From NCBI GenBank assembly GCA_948567375.1, contig OX419758.1:68415965-68479964 (forward strand): a stretch of DNA of 64,000 bases, read 5' to 3'. Shown here piece by piece: positions 46,174 to 57,609 of this stretch. This DNA is from Lunularia cruciata. Lineage: Eukaryota > Streptophyta > Marchantiopsida > Lunulariales > Lunulariaceae. Every line of letters starts with the position of its first letter. Within the stretch, counting starts at the first letter, position 1. The translations under genes and the position numbers were made by a program. Below the pieces are notes generated by a model. That model was not told the DNA's origin. It searched no databases and saw nothing but the letters and a program-made list of their open reading frames with translations.

Positions 46174-49100
46174 GTGATACAGTTAGCCCATTATGATGCA
46201 ATTTTAGGCATGCCATGGATGGAGCAGTACAACCCAATGGTGGATTGGAGGAAGAAAGTAGTGAGAACCCACCAATGGTTAATCATTGGGGTTAAAGAAA
46301 AATCACACAGGCAGAAACTGCCTCTATATGTCGTAGGGACGACAACTGTCTGTAAGACCGATAGATGTTTTCTGGGTCTAATAAGAGAAGTCCAGAGTGC
46401 ACAACTCGCTGGACAAATTCCTGAGAAATTGAAGGATGTGGTGGATGAGTTTCAAGATGTCTTTCCCGATGATCTACCCTCAGGATTACCACCTAAAAGG
46501 CGAGTAGATCACAAAATAGAGACACTCCCGGGGAAGACACCTCCTTGTAAGGCCCCATATCGCCTATCACCTCATGAGTTGGAGGAGTGTAAGACTCAAA
46601 TTGAGGAGATGCTATAGAAAGGGTTCATCCAACCTAGCGTATCACCATATGGGGCCCCTGTCTTGTTTGTGAAGAAGAAGGATGGTGCAATGCGCATGTG
46701 CATTGACTATCGGGGTCTCAATCAGCAAACAGTGAAGAACAAATACCCCTTACCTCGCATGGATGACCTGTTTGATCAACTCCATGGAGCAAGATACTTC
46801 ACCAAATTGGACTTGCGGAGCGGTTACAATCAAATCCGAATTGCAGAGGAGGATGTGTACAAAACTGCCTTTCGAACCAGGTATGGCCACTTTGAGTATC
46901 TTGTGATGCCTTTTGGCCTCACCAATGCGCCTGCCACTTTCATGAGCCTAATGAATGACATATTTCGTCCATACTTGGATAAGTCTGTTATCGTCTTCTT
47001 GGATGATATCTTAGTATATAGTAACACGATGGCAGAACACAAACAACATCTACGAGAGGTCTTCCAGATTCTAAGACAGAATCAGTTGTACGCCAAAATC
47101 TCAAAGTGTGAGTTTGGCAAGTCTGAAGTAGACTACTTAGGGCATAGAGTAAGTGCAGAGGGCATTCAAGTATTGACAGATAAAATAGAGGTCATTCAAA
47201 AATGGAGTGCCCCAAAAGATCAGACTCAACTTAAGAGCTTCTTGGGGTTGACGGGATTCTATCGTAGATTTGTCAAGGACTTCTCCAAGGTTGTACAGCC
47301 TTTAACGGCACTACTTGGCAAGGGGAAGAAGTGGACATGGGGAACTGCACAAGAGTTGGCCTTTCAAGAATTGAAGGCCGCCTTGCTACATGCACCAATC
47401 TTGAAGTGGTATGACCCAAAACGTCCAATCAAGTTGGCTACGGATGCATCAGGCGTAGCAATAGGAGCAGTCCTACAACAAGAGTGGCATGACGGATGGC
47501 ATCCAATTGCATATTTCTCTCAAAAGTTGTTACCGGCAGAGCGCAACTACCACACCACAGAACGAGAAGAGCTGGCCATTGTTCTAGCAACCAAGCATTG
47601 GAAGCACTACCTGGGCGAGAAGGCATTTGTAGTAGAGACAGACCACAAACCTCTAGTCTACCTCGAGACGCAGAAGGATCTATCTCGTCGCCAAATTTGG
47701 TGGGCAGAGTGGTGACAACGCTTCAACATGACAATCACCTACGTGGAAGGTAAGAAGCAACTTGCAGATGCGTTCACCCGCATGCCAATGGCCAACAACT
47801 TGGCGGCAGAGGTTAAGATTAACCCTGAATTCTGGCAAGAGATTCTAGCTACTACAAAAACTGACCCACAGATTGTAGAAGCGCAAGCATCCAAAGGTGT
47901 CACCAGCACCCAAGGACTCACCTTTCGAGAGGGCCGATTGTGGATCCCAAATGTCCCAGAATTACACACCACCATTCTAGCGGAATGTCATGATTCGGCC
48001 ATTGCAGCTCATGTCGGAGTGGACAAGACCTTGGAGGCAGTCAAGCGCCATTACTATTGGCCCAAGATGAGCAACGACGTGATGGACTATGTGCGTAGCT
48101 GCCTACTTTGTCAACAGAACAAAGCTTCTAATCAAGCTCCTGCAGGGCTCCTTCAACCTCTTCCCACTCCTACCCAACGTTGGGAACAAGTGAGTATGGA
48201 TCTCGTCTGTGAATTACCCAAGACCACCTCAGGGTTTGACTCCATTGTGGTCTTTGTGGACCGGCTCAGCAAAATGATTCATGTACGCCCTACCACCAAG
48301 GAGGTGACCGCTCCACAACTAGCTCAACTATACTTAGATGCAGTCTTTGCTCCCCATGGCTTGTCTAGAGTACTCATCACCGATAGAGGCACCCAATTCA
48401 CCAGTTTGTTTTGGCGAACACTCTTTGGTTTCTTCAAAACCAAGTTGGCCATGTCTACAGCTTACCACCCACAAACAGATGGCCAAACAGAGCGGGCTAA
48501 TCGCACGATTGAAGACATGTTACGCGGCTTCACCTTAGAAGAGCAAGAGAGGTGGGACACCCTACTACCGTTGGTGGAATTCGCTTACAACAATTCAGTG
48601 AATGCCTCCACCCAGGTCACTCCGTTCTTCCTCATGTATGGTGAGCATCCCTTCACACCTTCTAGCTTGATGAAGATCCGTCCAATGACTACCAAGGTTG
48701 ATGCAGTCAACACATTTGTTTCTAGAATCCAACAAGGTGTGGAGAGCGCCAAGCACAGGTTACAGATTGCGCAAAATCGACAAAAGTAGTATGCTGATGC
48801 ACACCGTAGGCATATGGAGTTCAATGTTGGGGATCAAGTGTGGCTATCGACAACCAACCTCACATTAGTTGGATCTCGTAAGCTCAGACCTCGTTTTATT
48901 GGGCCTTTCTCGATTCTTTGTCGCATCGGCGCTGTGGCCTATCACCTTGAGCTACCACCACACATGAAGATCCATCCAGTGTTCCATGTCTCCCTATTAC
49001 GTAGATATGCTCCCCGATCAGGCCAAGGTACTTCCACACAGGACATTTGACCTTGTCCGACAGTCATTGATGGCATAGAGGAATATGAAGTAGAGCGGAT

Positions 49101-49272
49101 TCTCCAAAAGCGCATGCGTGGTACTTGCCATCCGCGGGTGGAATATCTAGTACAATGGAAAGGTTACCCTCTCTATGAAGCAACCTGGGAACCCGCTGCC
49201 AATTTGGCACATGCACCGGTGTTGGTGCAAGCATTTGAGCAACAATTGCACAACGAGGACATTACGTCTTAA
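46174..49272 (+). pseudogene. pol of element F (RT, RNase H, integrase, chromodomain)
   Basis: The protein is in one frame, interrupted by four stops: TAG 46,615, TGA 47,713, TAG 48,787 and TGA 49,048. RT lies at 46,663-47,240 ([28 protein letters not shown]). RNase H begins at about 47,440 ([16 protein letters not shown]). The integrase HHCC finger is at about 47,975-48,125 (ECHD..., CLLCQQNKAS) and the DDE core at 48,190-48,560 (SMDLVCELP, ITDRGTQF, TAYHPQTDGQTE). The chromodomain is at 49,081-49,230 (EYEVERIL ... YLVQWKGYPLYEATWEP). The natural stop TAA at 49,270 abuts the polypurine tract. Confidence 0.92.
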
Positions 49273-49283
49273 AAGGAGGGAGG
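49271..49283 (+). promoter_or_regulatory. Polypurine tract of element F
   Basis: AAAAGGAGGGAGG lies directly before the 3' LTR and is the plus-strand priming site. Equivalent tracts precede the LTRs of A, B and D. Confidence 0.85.
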
Positions 49284-49285
49284 TC

Positions 49286-50026
49286 TGTAATACCAAGGGT
49301 TAGCCATATGATCTAGATGTGAAATTTGGTTTGGTAACATCTAGAATGATTTTATACATGATGGTCAAAATAGATCAGATAGAAGTATCACCAAAAGATT
49401 ACTTCTACTAATAGGGCAGAAACCGAAATAGACTTGAGAACCTTAGAACCAATAGCTAGACATATGATTTAAAGGTGAGAATTGGTTTGGTAACATCTGG
49501 AAGGATGTTACACATGATGGACTAAACAGATCAGAAAGAGGTATCACCAAAAGGGGACTTCTACTAATAGAGTAGGAACCGAAATATGCCTGAAATCTTA
49601 GAAGGCAATTTTGGAGGCCTAAACGGATGAATTAGGCCTCAAAAATGTGCAAATTCCCCCCCCCCAACGGAGAAAAGGCTAGCTTTCCCTCCCCCCTGGT
49701 TTGTCTTGTCAAGAGCTTTCCAACGGTACCTTACTCATGTGATTCTGAGATTCCTATAGGAAGATTCCCTAAAAGATTCCCTCCGGTCAAAGCTCGTTTG
49801 ACCAACCAGATAGGACCTAGACCAGACAGGTCACCCATCCAAGTCAGTAATCCAAGGGTGGAGCTTGTTGACATGTCACCTATCTATGTCCCTAATCCTA
49901 TGGTGGAGCTTCCTTGGAAGAGATCCTCTTTGTCTATATAATAAAGAGAAGGTGCTTCCTTGGGGCATCGAATGTTTGAGTGTGCAATCTGTGTTTTCTT
50001 TCTTCTCTTGTCCTCGGAGTATTACA
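49286..50026 (+). repeat. 3' LTR of element F
   Basis: It is 741 bp, TGTAATACC...GTATTACA. It keeps the 16-bp segment missing from the 5' LTR and has a shorter poly-C tract (about 49,655). Confidence 0.95.
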
Positions 50027-50031
50027 ATGGG

Positions 50032-52798
50032 GCTCTTGTCTTGTTTGTAAAGAAGGAGGATGGCACAATATGAATTTGCATTGACTATCAAAGCCTAAAT
50101 CAACAAATACCCATTACCTTGCATGGATGATATGTTTGATCAACTCAATGGAGCAAAAAGCTTCACCAAACTTGATTTCTAGAGCATTTATAACCAAATG
50201 ACAATTATAGAGGAAGACATATACAAAATTCTCTTTCAAACAAAGTATGGTTACTTTGAGTCCCTTGTGATACCATTAGGTCTCACCAACATACCAACCA
50301 CTTTCATGAGTTTGATAAATGAAATATTTTGTCTATACTTAGATAAGTCTATTATCATTTTCCTTCATGATATCTTTATCTACAATAGGACAATTAAGGA
50401 GCACAAGCAATATATGCAAGAAGTCATCCGGATTCTATGATAGAATCAATTGTTTGCCAAAGTTTCAAAGTGTGAGTTTGGAAACTTTAAAGTATGTTAC
50501 TTGGTGCATAGAGTAAGTGCATAAGGTATCCAAGTTTTAATAGATAAAATAGATGTCATTAAGAAATAGAGTGTTGTAGAAGATAAGACTTATCTCTCAA
50601 GAGTTTATTGAGATTGATTGGATTTTATTGTTGATTTGGTAAGGACTTCTCCAAGTTCATACAACCTCTAATGGAACTACTTGGCAAGGAGAAGAAATGG
50701 ATATAAGGAATGCATAAGAATTGGCCTTTCAAGAATTGAAAGATTCATAACATGCACTAATCTTGAAATAGTATGACCCAACATGTCCAATCAAGCTCAA
50801 TATAGATTCATAAGGCATTGTGATAGGACCACTCCTACAATAAGAATGGGGTGATGGATGGCACTCAATTGCGTATTTCTCTCAAAAGTTGTTACAAGTA
50901 GAAAGTAACTATCACACCACCACGTACGAAGATTTTTCTATTGCCCTTACAACCAAGCATTGGGAAGCACTATCTTGGTAAGAAAGCATTTGTATTGGAG
51001 ACATACCACAAATCAATATTCTACCTCAAGACACAAAAAGATTTTTCTTGTCAATGATTTGTTAGGCATAGTGGAGATAAAAATTCAATAGAACAATCAC
51101 ATGTGTGGAAGGCAAGAAGCAACTTGTAGATGCATTCACCCAAATACCTATGGTGAACAATTTGATTGTAGAAGTCAAGATGAACCTAGATTTTTGGCCA
51201 AGGATTCTTATTACAATGAAGACTAACCAATAGTTTGTAGGAGCTCAATCATCTAAAGGTGTAACCAATACCCACAAACTCACCTTTTTTGATGGAAAGT
51301 TATGGATCTTGGATGCACCACACCTAAGAGCCACCATCTTAGCAAAATATCATGATTCCATCATTGCATGTCACGTTTGAGTGGACAACACCTTAGATGT
51401 AGTCAAATGCCATTACTTTTAGCCCCATATGAACAACAATATGATGGAATATATTTGAATCTACCTACTTTGTTACCAAAATAAAACCTTTAATCAAGCT
51501 CCCATAGGACTCTTTCAACACTTCCTCACTCCTACACAACATTGAAAGTAGGTCAGCATGGATCTGGTTTTTGAATTGCCCAATATCATCTTAGATTTTG
51601 ATTCCATTGTAGTCTTTGTAGACCAACTCAACAACAAGAAATAATAGAAGATAATAATTAAAAACACATAATTATGACTACATCAACTCTACTTGAACAA
51701 AGAAAACAACAAAAAGACCTTATTGAAAACCTATCAATACAAGGTAAAAAGAGAGAGAGTAAAACACACTTAATATGTATGTGTCATACAACCAAGGATG
51801 TGATTGCTCTACAATTAACTCAATTGTACTTAGTTGTAGTCTTTTCTCATCATAGCCTATCTTGAGTGCTCATCACCAATTAAGGCACTCAATCCACTAG
51901 TTTATTTGGGAGAACATTCTTTGGTGTCTTCAGAACCAAACTTGCAATTTCCACATCATACCATCCACAAGCCAATTGCATAAATAGAGCAGGCCAATTG
52001 CACTATCAAGGACATGCTCAAGGGCTTCACCTTAGAGGAGCAAGAAAGGTAGAACACCATACTTCTGTAGTGGAATTTGCCTACATTAACTTAGTGAATG
52101 CATCTACACATGTCTCACCATTCTTCCTCATGTATGGAGAACATGCTTTCACGCCTTCAAGCTTAGTAAAGATCTGCCTAGTGTGTTACAAAAGTTAATT
52201 TTGTATGTTGTTGTTAGATTCTAGAAACAAAAATACTTTGTTTCTAGAATCCAACAAGGTGTGGAGAATGCCAAGCATAGGTTGCAGATAGCCCAAAATT
52301 GACAAAAATAACATGCATTGGAGACACATGGATTTAGTGTTGGAGGTCAAGTGTGGCTCTCTACAACCAACCCCATGTTAGTTGGCTCTTGTAAGCTCAG
52401 ACTTCATTTTATTTGCCCTTTCCCATCATCCATTGAATTTGCACAATGGCCTATCACCTCAAACTACCACCACACATGAAGATCCATCCAATATTCCATG
52501 TTTCCTTTCTATGCAAATATGCACCCTGATTGCCCCACTTTCCTTCCATATAAGAAGCTCAACCTTATCCAACACTCATTGATGGCACAGAGGCATACAA
52601 AGTCAAATGCATTCTCGAAAAATACATCAATGGTACCTGCTATTCATGTATAAAATATCATGTGCATTGAAAAGGGTTCCCATTGTATGAGGCAACATGG
52701 GAGAATCTCACAGCTAACTTGACCAATGCACCAATATTAGTGCAATCTTTTGAGCAACAACTTCACAACAAGGATGTTGCATCTTAAAAGGAGAGGTT
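50032..52798 (+). pseudogene. Gypsy D pol, right part (RT to chromodomain)
   Basis: It resumes D's RT after F (GAL.LFVKKEDGT) and parallels 46,650-49,285: RT about 50,040-50,440 (an open piece at 50,198-50,440), RNase H about 50,780-51,050, integrase about 51,330-52,200 and a chromodomain remnant about 52,590-52,760. An extra segment of about 135 bp interrupts the integrase at about 51,637-51,770. A hairpin-forming inverted duplication lies at about 52,215-52,255. Stops are numerous. Confidence 0.8.
51637..51770. other. Small insertion in the integrase region of D
   Basis: Compared with 48,252-48,285 of F, about 135 bp of A-rich, unrelated sequence is inserted between 'gtagaccaactcaac' and 'catacaaccaaggatgtg'. 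No terminal repeats or target duplication are clear. Its origin is unknown. Confidence 0.55.
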
Positions 52799-53357
52799 TA
52801 TAACGCCATTAGTTAGATAGATTATCTAGAGGTGGAAATTGGCTAGGTAATATCTTTACGGATGCTATATATCATGGTCTAAATAGATTAGATAGATGTG
52901 TCACTAAAAGAGTACTTCCACCAATATGTAGAGGCCAAAAATACCTTGAAACTTTAGAACCAATTTGGGAAGACTAAACGGATGAATTAGGCCATAAAAA
53001 ATACCTAAGGGGGGTTTCCAAGTAAAAAAAGGAATGCCTGTTAGTCTTGTTAAAAGCTTTCCAATGGTACCTCACCCATGTTGGTCTAAGAAATATTATT
53101 TAAAGATTCCCCTTGGTCAAACTTGTTTGACCAACCAAATAGAACAAGGATTTACATATCACCAATCCATGCAACTAATCTAAGGGTGGAGCTTGTTGAC
53201 ATGTCATCAATCCATGCATTTAATCCAAGGGTGTAGCTTCTTTTGAGTGGATCTTCTTTGCTATAGAATAAAGACAAGGTGCTCCTTTGGGCATTGGAGT
53301 ATTGAGAAATGAAACATTATGTTTCTCTTAGCTTTCTCCTATCCTTGGAACATTACA
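52799..53357 (+). repeat. 3' LTR of gypsy D
   Basis: It starts TATAACGCCATTAG (TG mutated to TA) after AAAAGGAGAGG and ends GGAACATTACA. The following ACAGA (53,358-53,362) matches ATAGA before the 5' LTR (28,360-28,364) except for one transition. Confidence 0.85.
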
Positions 53358-56300
53358 ACAGACCCATGTATATTTAGCAATGATTTTGGTCTTTTGGTGG
53401 TTGGAAACTAAACTCCACAACAACGATCAATCATGCAACATTGGAAGCAACACATGCAGCATGGGCACATATATCATTTCAAGCACTCCATTATATTGCA
53501 TTGTGTATTTCATCATTGATGATAGATCACATTCAGGACCTCACTTTGCCCAAGATGGCTTGGGATGCTCTAGCCAATTTGTTTTAGTCTAGAGCAAAGG
53601 CCAAGAAATTGCTATTGCTACAATAGTTCAATACGGCTAAGAAAGGCTCAATGTGCATTAATGATTATGTTGACCACATGAAGAGCCTTGTGGATCAACT
53701 TTCCTCTATGCAGGTTGTAATTGATCCAATGTGCTAATAAGAATTATGTTATAAGGTCTTATTCCAAACTATAAATAGTTTGTGACATTGGTTTCTACTT
53801 GAGAGCTGCTTCTCAAGTGAGATGAGTCAGTTGCAATGCTACTTAGTGAGGAGGTGTGATTTTTGTAGAGTACTAGCTCCTCCTTTTCTAGTCCAAGAAG
53901 GCTTATATTTTGCAAGCACTAGAGGATTTCAAGGTAGGGGTTGAGGCAAGAATGTCACAAGAGTTGGTGTTCACAATGTTGGCAATTGAGTTAGGGTGGA
54001 CATGATGCATTGCAACAATAGATGTAGAATAATGGGGGAAAAAACAAATGATAGGCTCATGGTACTTGTAATTACTATAACTAGCAAGGATATGTTGCCA
54101 AATTTTGCTTCAAGAAGTAGAAAAACCAGTGTAAACAACAAGATTATGCTTGCATTAAGGACCAAGAGCAATTGTTAGTTGTCACTCATCAAAGCTACAT
54201 AGTGTTCAAGCCTAACATTGATTACATGATTAATTTGAGTGCCATTAATCACATGACACCACATCAAGATTGGTTCACTATCCTTTCAGCTGGCAAAGAT
54301 GCCATAATTCATGGAATAAGAGATGACCCCAAGCACCAGATTTAACATACAAGTCACATTTTTCTCTTTATTGCACATTCTTCATTCCCAAGATTGCAAA
54401 GTGTTCTACATGTGCCTACCATATCTAGAAATTTATTATTTGTAGGAAAATTTGTAGAGCAAGGTATGCAAGTGCACTTCAATAAAGATGGATGCTTTAT
54501 TGAAGATGTTGACGGTAACCTTATAGCACAAGGTAGTAGGAATGTGTAGATTGTTTAAGCTTGATTTTTCTATACCTCCCTTGCAATCTAATGTATGGAC
54601 AGAGTGGTCTAGTTGTGCTTGACATTGCTATCTGGCACAAGCAAGTTAGACATATGAACCTCTTGATATTGAGAAGTCATTCCTCCTATAGTTTGGTCAT
54701 TAGGTTGCCTAAACTTGTTTTGATTGATACTTATACCATATGTGAAGCATGTCAATTTAGCAAGTAGGCTAGAAAACCCTTTAAAAGCCAAGGTAGACAT
54801 GCTAGCAAACTCCTTGAATAGGTTCATATTGATGTACGTACTACTTCTAAGTTGAGCTTAAGTGGTTTTCATACTTTGTGTCTTTTATTGATGATTACTC
54901 TCATTTCATTTGGGTCTAATTTCTAAAAAGTAAGACTTCCATAGAAGTCATTTCAGACTTTCAGACTTTCTTCAAACTAGTAGAAAAGCAATCTAGTTTT
55001 AGAGTCCTTCAATTGAGATCTGATGGAGGAGGAGGTTTTTGTCTCTCAAAATTGACCAATACTTGAGAGATTAAGGTATCTTAAGACAAAAGATGTGTGA
55101 CTACAATCCATAGCAAAATGGAGTTGTAGAGAAAGAGAATCATCACATAGTTGAGGCAATAAATTCCATGCTTAACAAGAAGCACATGGCCAAGGTTTAT
55201 TGGGCTGAAGCTATTGCATGTATAGTGTATTTGATGAATCACACACCAACTGCTACAATTCATCCACATACACCTTTGAAAGCACTTACATATAATAAAT
55301 CTAACTATTCCTTGCTCAAGGTATTTGGTTGTATTTATTATGTCCACATTCTTGATGAGAAGCATAAGAAGTTAGATCTAAAGGCTGAGAAATGCATTTT
55401 CCTTGGATATTCTCTAGATTCTAAAGGGTATAGATGTTATAGTCCCACAACACAAAAGTTCTATGTTAGCAAGGATGTTATCTTTGATGAGCTAGCCTCT
55501 TGGTTTGTGTTAGCTTCCATTGTTTGGTTTTCTATACCACCTATTGAGAGCTGAAGGAGTACTACTTCCATTATTGTTTTCTTTGTATCTACTAGGACAC
55601 TTGAAGATGTTTTTATCAATTTATGCCTCAATTAGATAGTTCAAGAGGTTGTGCCTCTATAATTGAATCTCCTTCTAATGGATTTGTTACCAGTGAGGAT
55701 GATAGACCCTTCTTCTAATGCATACTTTCACCTACACATGATACACATATGCATGATATCATCTTTATAAATATGCCTACTACATCAAAATCAGTGTAAA
55801 GGGAGGTGACCAAGCAAGTGCATGGTCCAAGATAGTCTCAACGATTGAAACATCCTATTAGGCATTTTTTGCATGAAGCTTTTCTTGTTACACACCATGC
55901 ATATATGAATAATATTTTGCAAGCGCACAAACTTGCCACCTTGGGAGAGGCTCTACAACACAAAAAATGGGTTGATCCCATGTATACAAAACTTGATGCT
56001 CTCTACCACCAAATCACATGGGAGCTGGTGGATTTACCTTTTGATCATAAGGCTATTGGTTGTAGATGGGTCTTTCATATCAAGCATAATTATGATGGCT
56101 CTATGAGCAGGTATAAAGTAAACTTGGTAGCAAAGGTTATTCTCAACAGTTTTTCATAGACTATGATGAGACATTTAGCCCTAATGCCAAGATGGCAACC
56201 ATTTATACAATACACCATATGGACATCAAGAATGCATTTCTCAATGGAGATCTTGAGGAGGAGGTTTACATGGTGTAGCCACCTGGTTTTGAGGACCCAA

Positions 56301-57406
56301 AATTTCCATCTTGAGTTTGCAAGTTGTAGAAAGTGCTCTATGGCTTGAAGCAAGCACCTAAGACTTGGTATGCAAAGATTACTTCGTTCTTGGTAGCTTG
56401 TGGGTTTGCTATTTGTCCTTCAATCCTACCTTATATGTTTTAGGGGAATTGGATCAGGATTAGATTCTCATCATTTATGTAGATGATATCATTATTATTG
56501 GTAGCTCTGAGAAGCTAGTGTCTCATCTTACAAAGTACTTAAGGCCCAATTTAAGATGCAAGATCTAGGTGGCCTTAGATATTTCTTAGGTGTGGACTTT
56601 ATTTTAGGATGGACATGGTATGTGGCTTGTGTGACGTCAATATACCATTGACATGCTAAATAGATTTGGCCTACTAGAGTGTAAGCCTATGACTACATCT
56701 TTGGAGCAAAACCATCACTTGGGTATTGACAACATTGAATTGCTTGCTGATCCTTGTGGATATATGCATATGGTTGGTAGTTTCATCTATTTGACTATCA
56801 CTAGACCTGACCTTTGCTATGCAATTGGAGTTGTTAGCTAGTTTATGCAATAACCGTGCAAACTTCACTTTGAGGCTATCAAGCGCATTTTCTTGATATG
56901 TGAAGTTCACTTTGCAGTTTGGCTTTCACTACATGTTTGTTGGATCATTGGTGATACATGGTTACACTTACGCAGATAGTGCAAGGAGTGTCCTTGATAG
57001 GAGATCTACTTTAGGGTACAGGTTTGAAGTGCCATTGTGAGTCGGGGTTCTAAGAAGCAACCAACTATAGCTCTATCTTCCACTAATGCAACTTGTGAAG
57101 TTGCTTGGCTTTGGAGTTTGCTTCTGATATTGGTGTGAATTTTTTATTTCACTTTGTGTTATACATAGCTAACATGAGTAGCATCAAGTTAGCTAGTAAT
57201 CTTGTGTTTCATGGTAGGACTAAGCACATTGAGATGCACTATCACTTTGTTAAGGAGAACGTTCTTGCAAGGCATATTGAGCTTCAATTTGTTTGCAATA
57301 GTGAGCAGATCGCTGATATTCTTACCAAGGCTTTATCTAGAGATAAGTTTGAGGCTTTCAGACTTTATCTTGGTTTACAAGATATTGAGTTGAGCTTGAA
57401 GGGGAG
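53358..57406 (+). pseudogene. Ty1/copia gag-pol, right fragment
   Basis: This is the copia order. It starts with gag (about 53,430-53,800, MAWDALANLF ... NDYVDHMKSLVDQL) and a decayed zinc knuckle (about 54,075-54,120). Protease (YMINLSAINHMTPHQDW, about 54,220) is followed by the integrase pre-domain (about 54,640-54,770, ending ICEACQFSK) and core (about 54,800-55,250). ORF 55,168-55,554 covers the integrase C-terminus (FGCIYYVHILDEKHKKLD, KCIFLGYS). RT runs at about 55,960-56,640 (KAIGCRWVFHIK; YVDDIIIIG near 56,480) and RNase H to about 57,395 (EQIADILTKALSRDKF). Stops and frameshifts occur throughout. It continues the gag fragment left at 25,815. Confidence 0.85.
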
Positions 57407-57609
57407 TGTTGATACTAGCCCAAGCTCATAGTGACTTAGTTCTCACTATATAGTTGTATTAGGGTTTGGGATACACATGTATACTATAAATACATGAGAG
57501 GAGTACCCTCTCTCTATTCATTTCTCTTCCTTGTGCGCTCTCTCACTCTCTCTCGTGATTTGCCATGAATGGTCTTGGAGTGTTTGTCCAGTCCTTGTAT
57601 TCTTTGATG
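57407..57609 (+). repeat. 3' LTR of Ty1/copia element
   Basis: It starts TGTTGATACTAGCCC after the polypurine tract AAGGGGAG and is collinear with 24,769-24,989. The outer end is mutated (TTTGATG in place of TTTGACA). Confidence 0.85.

Larger units (their letters stand above)
43431..50026 (+). mobile_element. Gypsy chromovirus F, best-preserved copy (TSD ATGGG)
   Basis: The element is about 6.6 kb: LTRs 43,431-44,156 and 49,286-50,026, primer site 44,158, gag, protease, RT, RNase H, integrase, chromodomain and polypurine tract. ATGGG flanks it at 43,426-43,430 and 50,027-50,031. It lies inside the RT start of element D, which reads through perfectly when F is removed. The LTRs differ at roughly twenty positions by eye plus one 16-bp indel, so it is the youngest full element here. 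In-frame stops and two frame changes make this copy non-autonomous. Confidence 0.95.

Noticed and set aside
24769-57609. Reading the 24.8-57.6 kb block as a single giant element or a virus insertion
   Set aside because: Separate LTR pairs, primer sites and target duplications resolve it into individual nested LTR retrotransposons. No envelope-like or capsid genes beyond Gag were seen.
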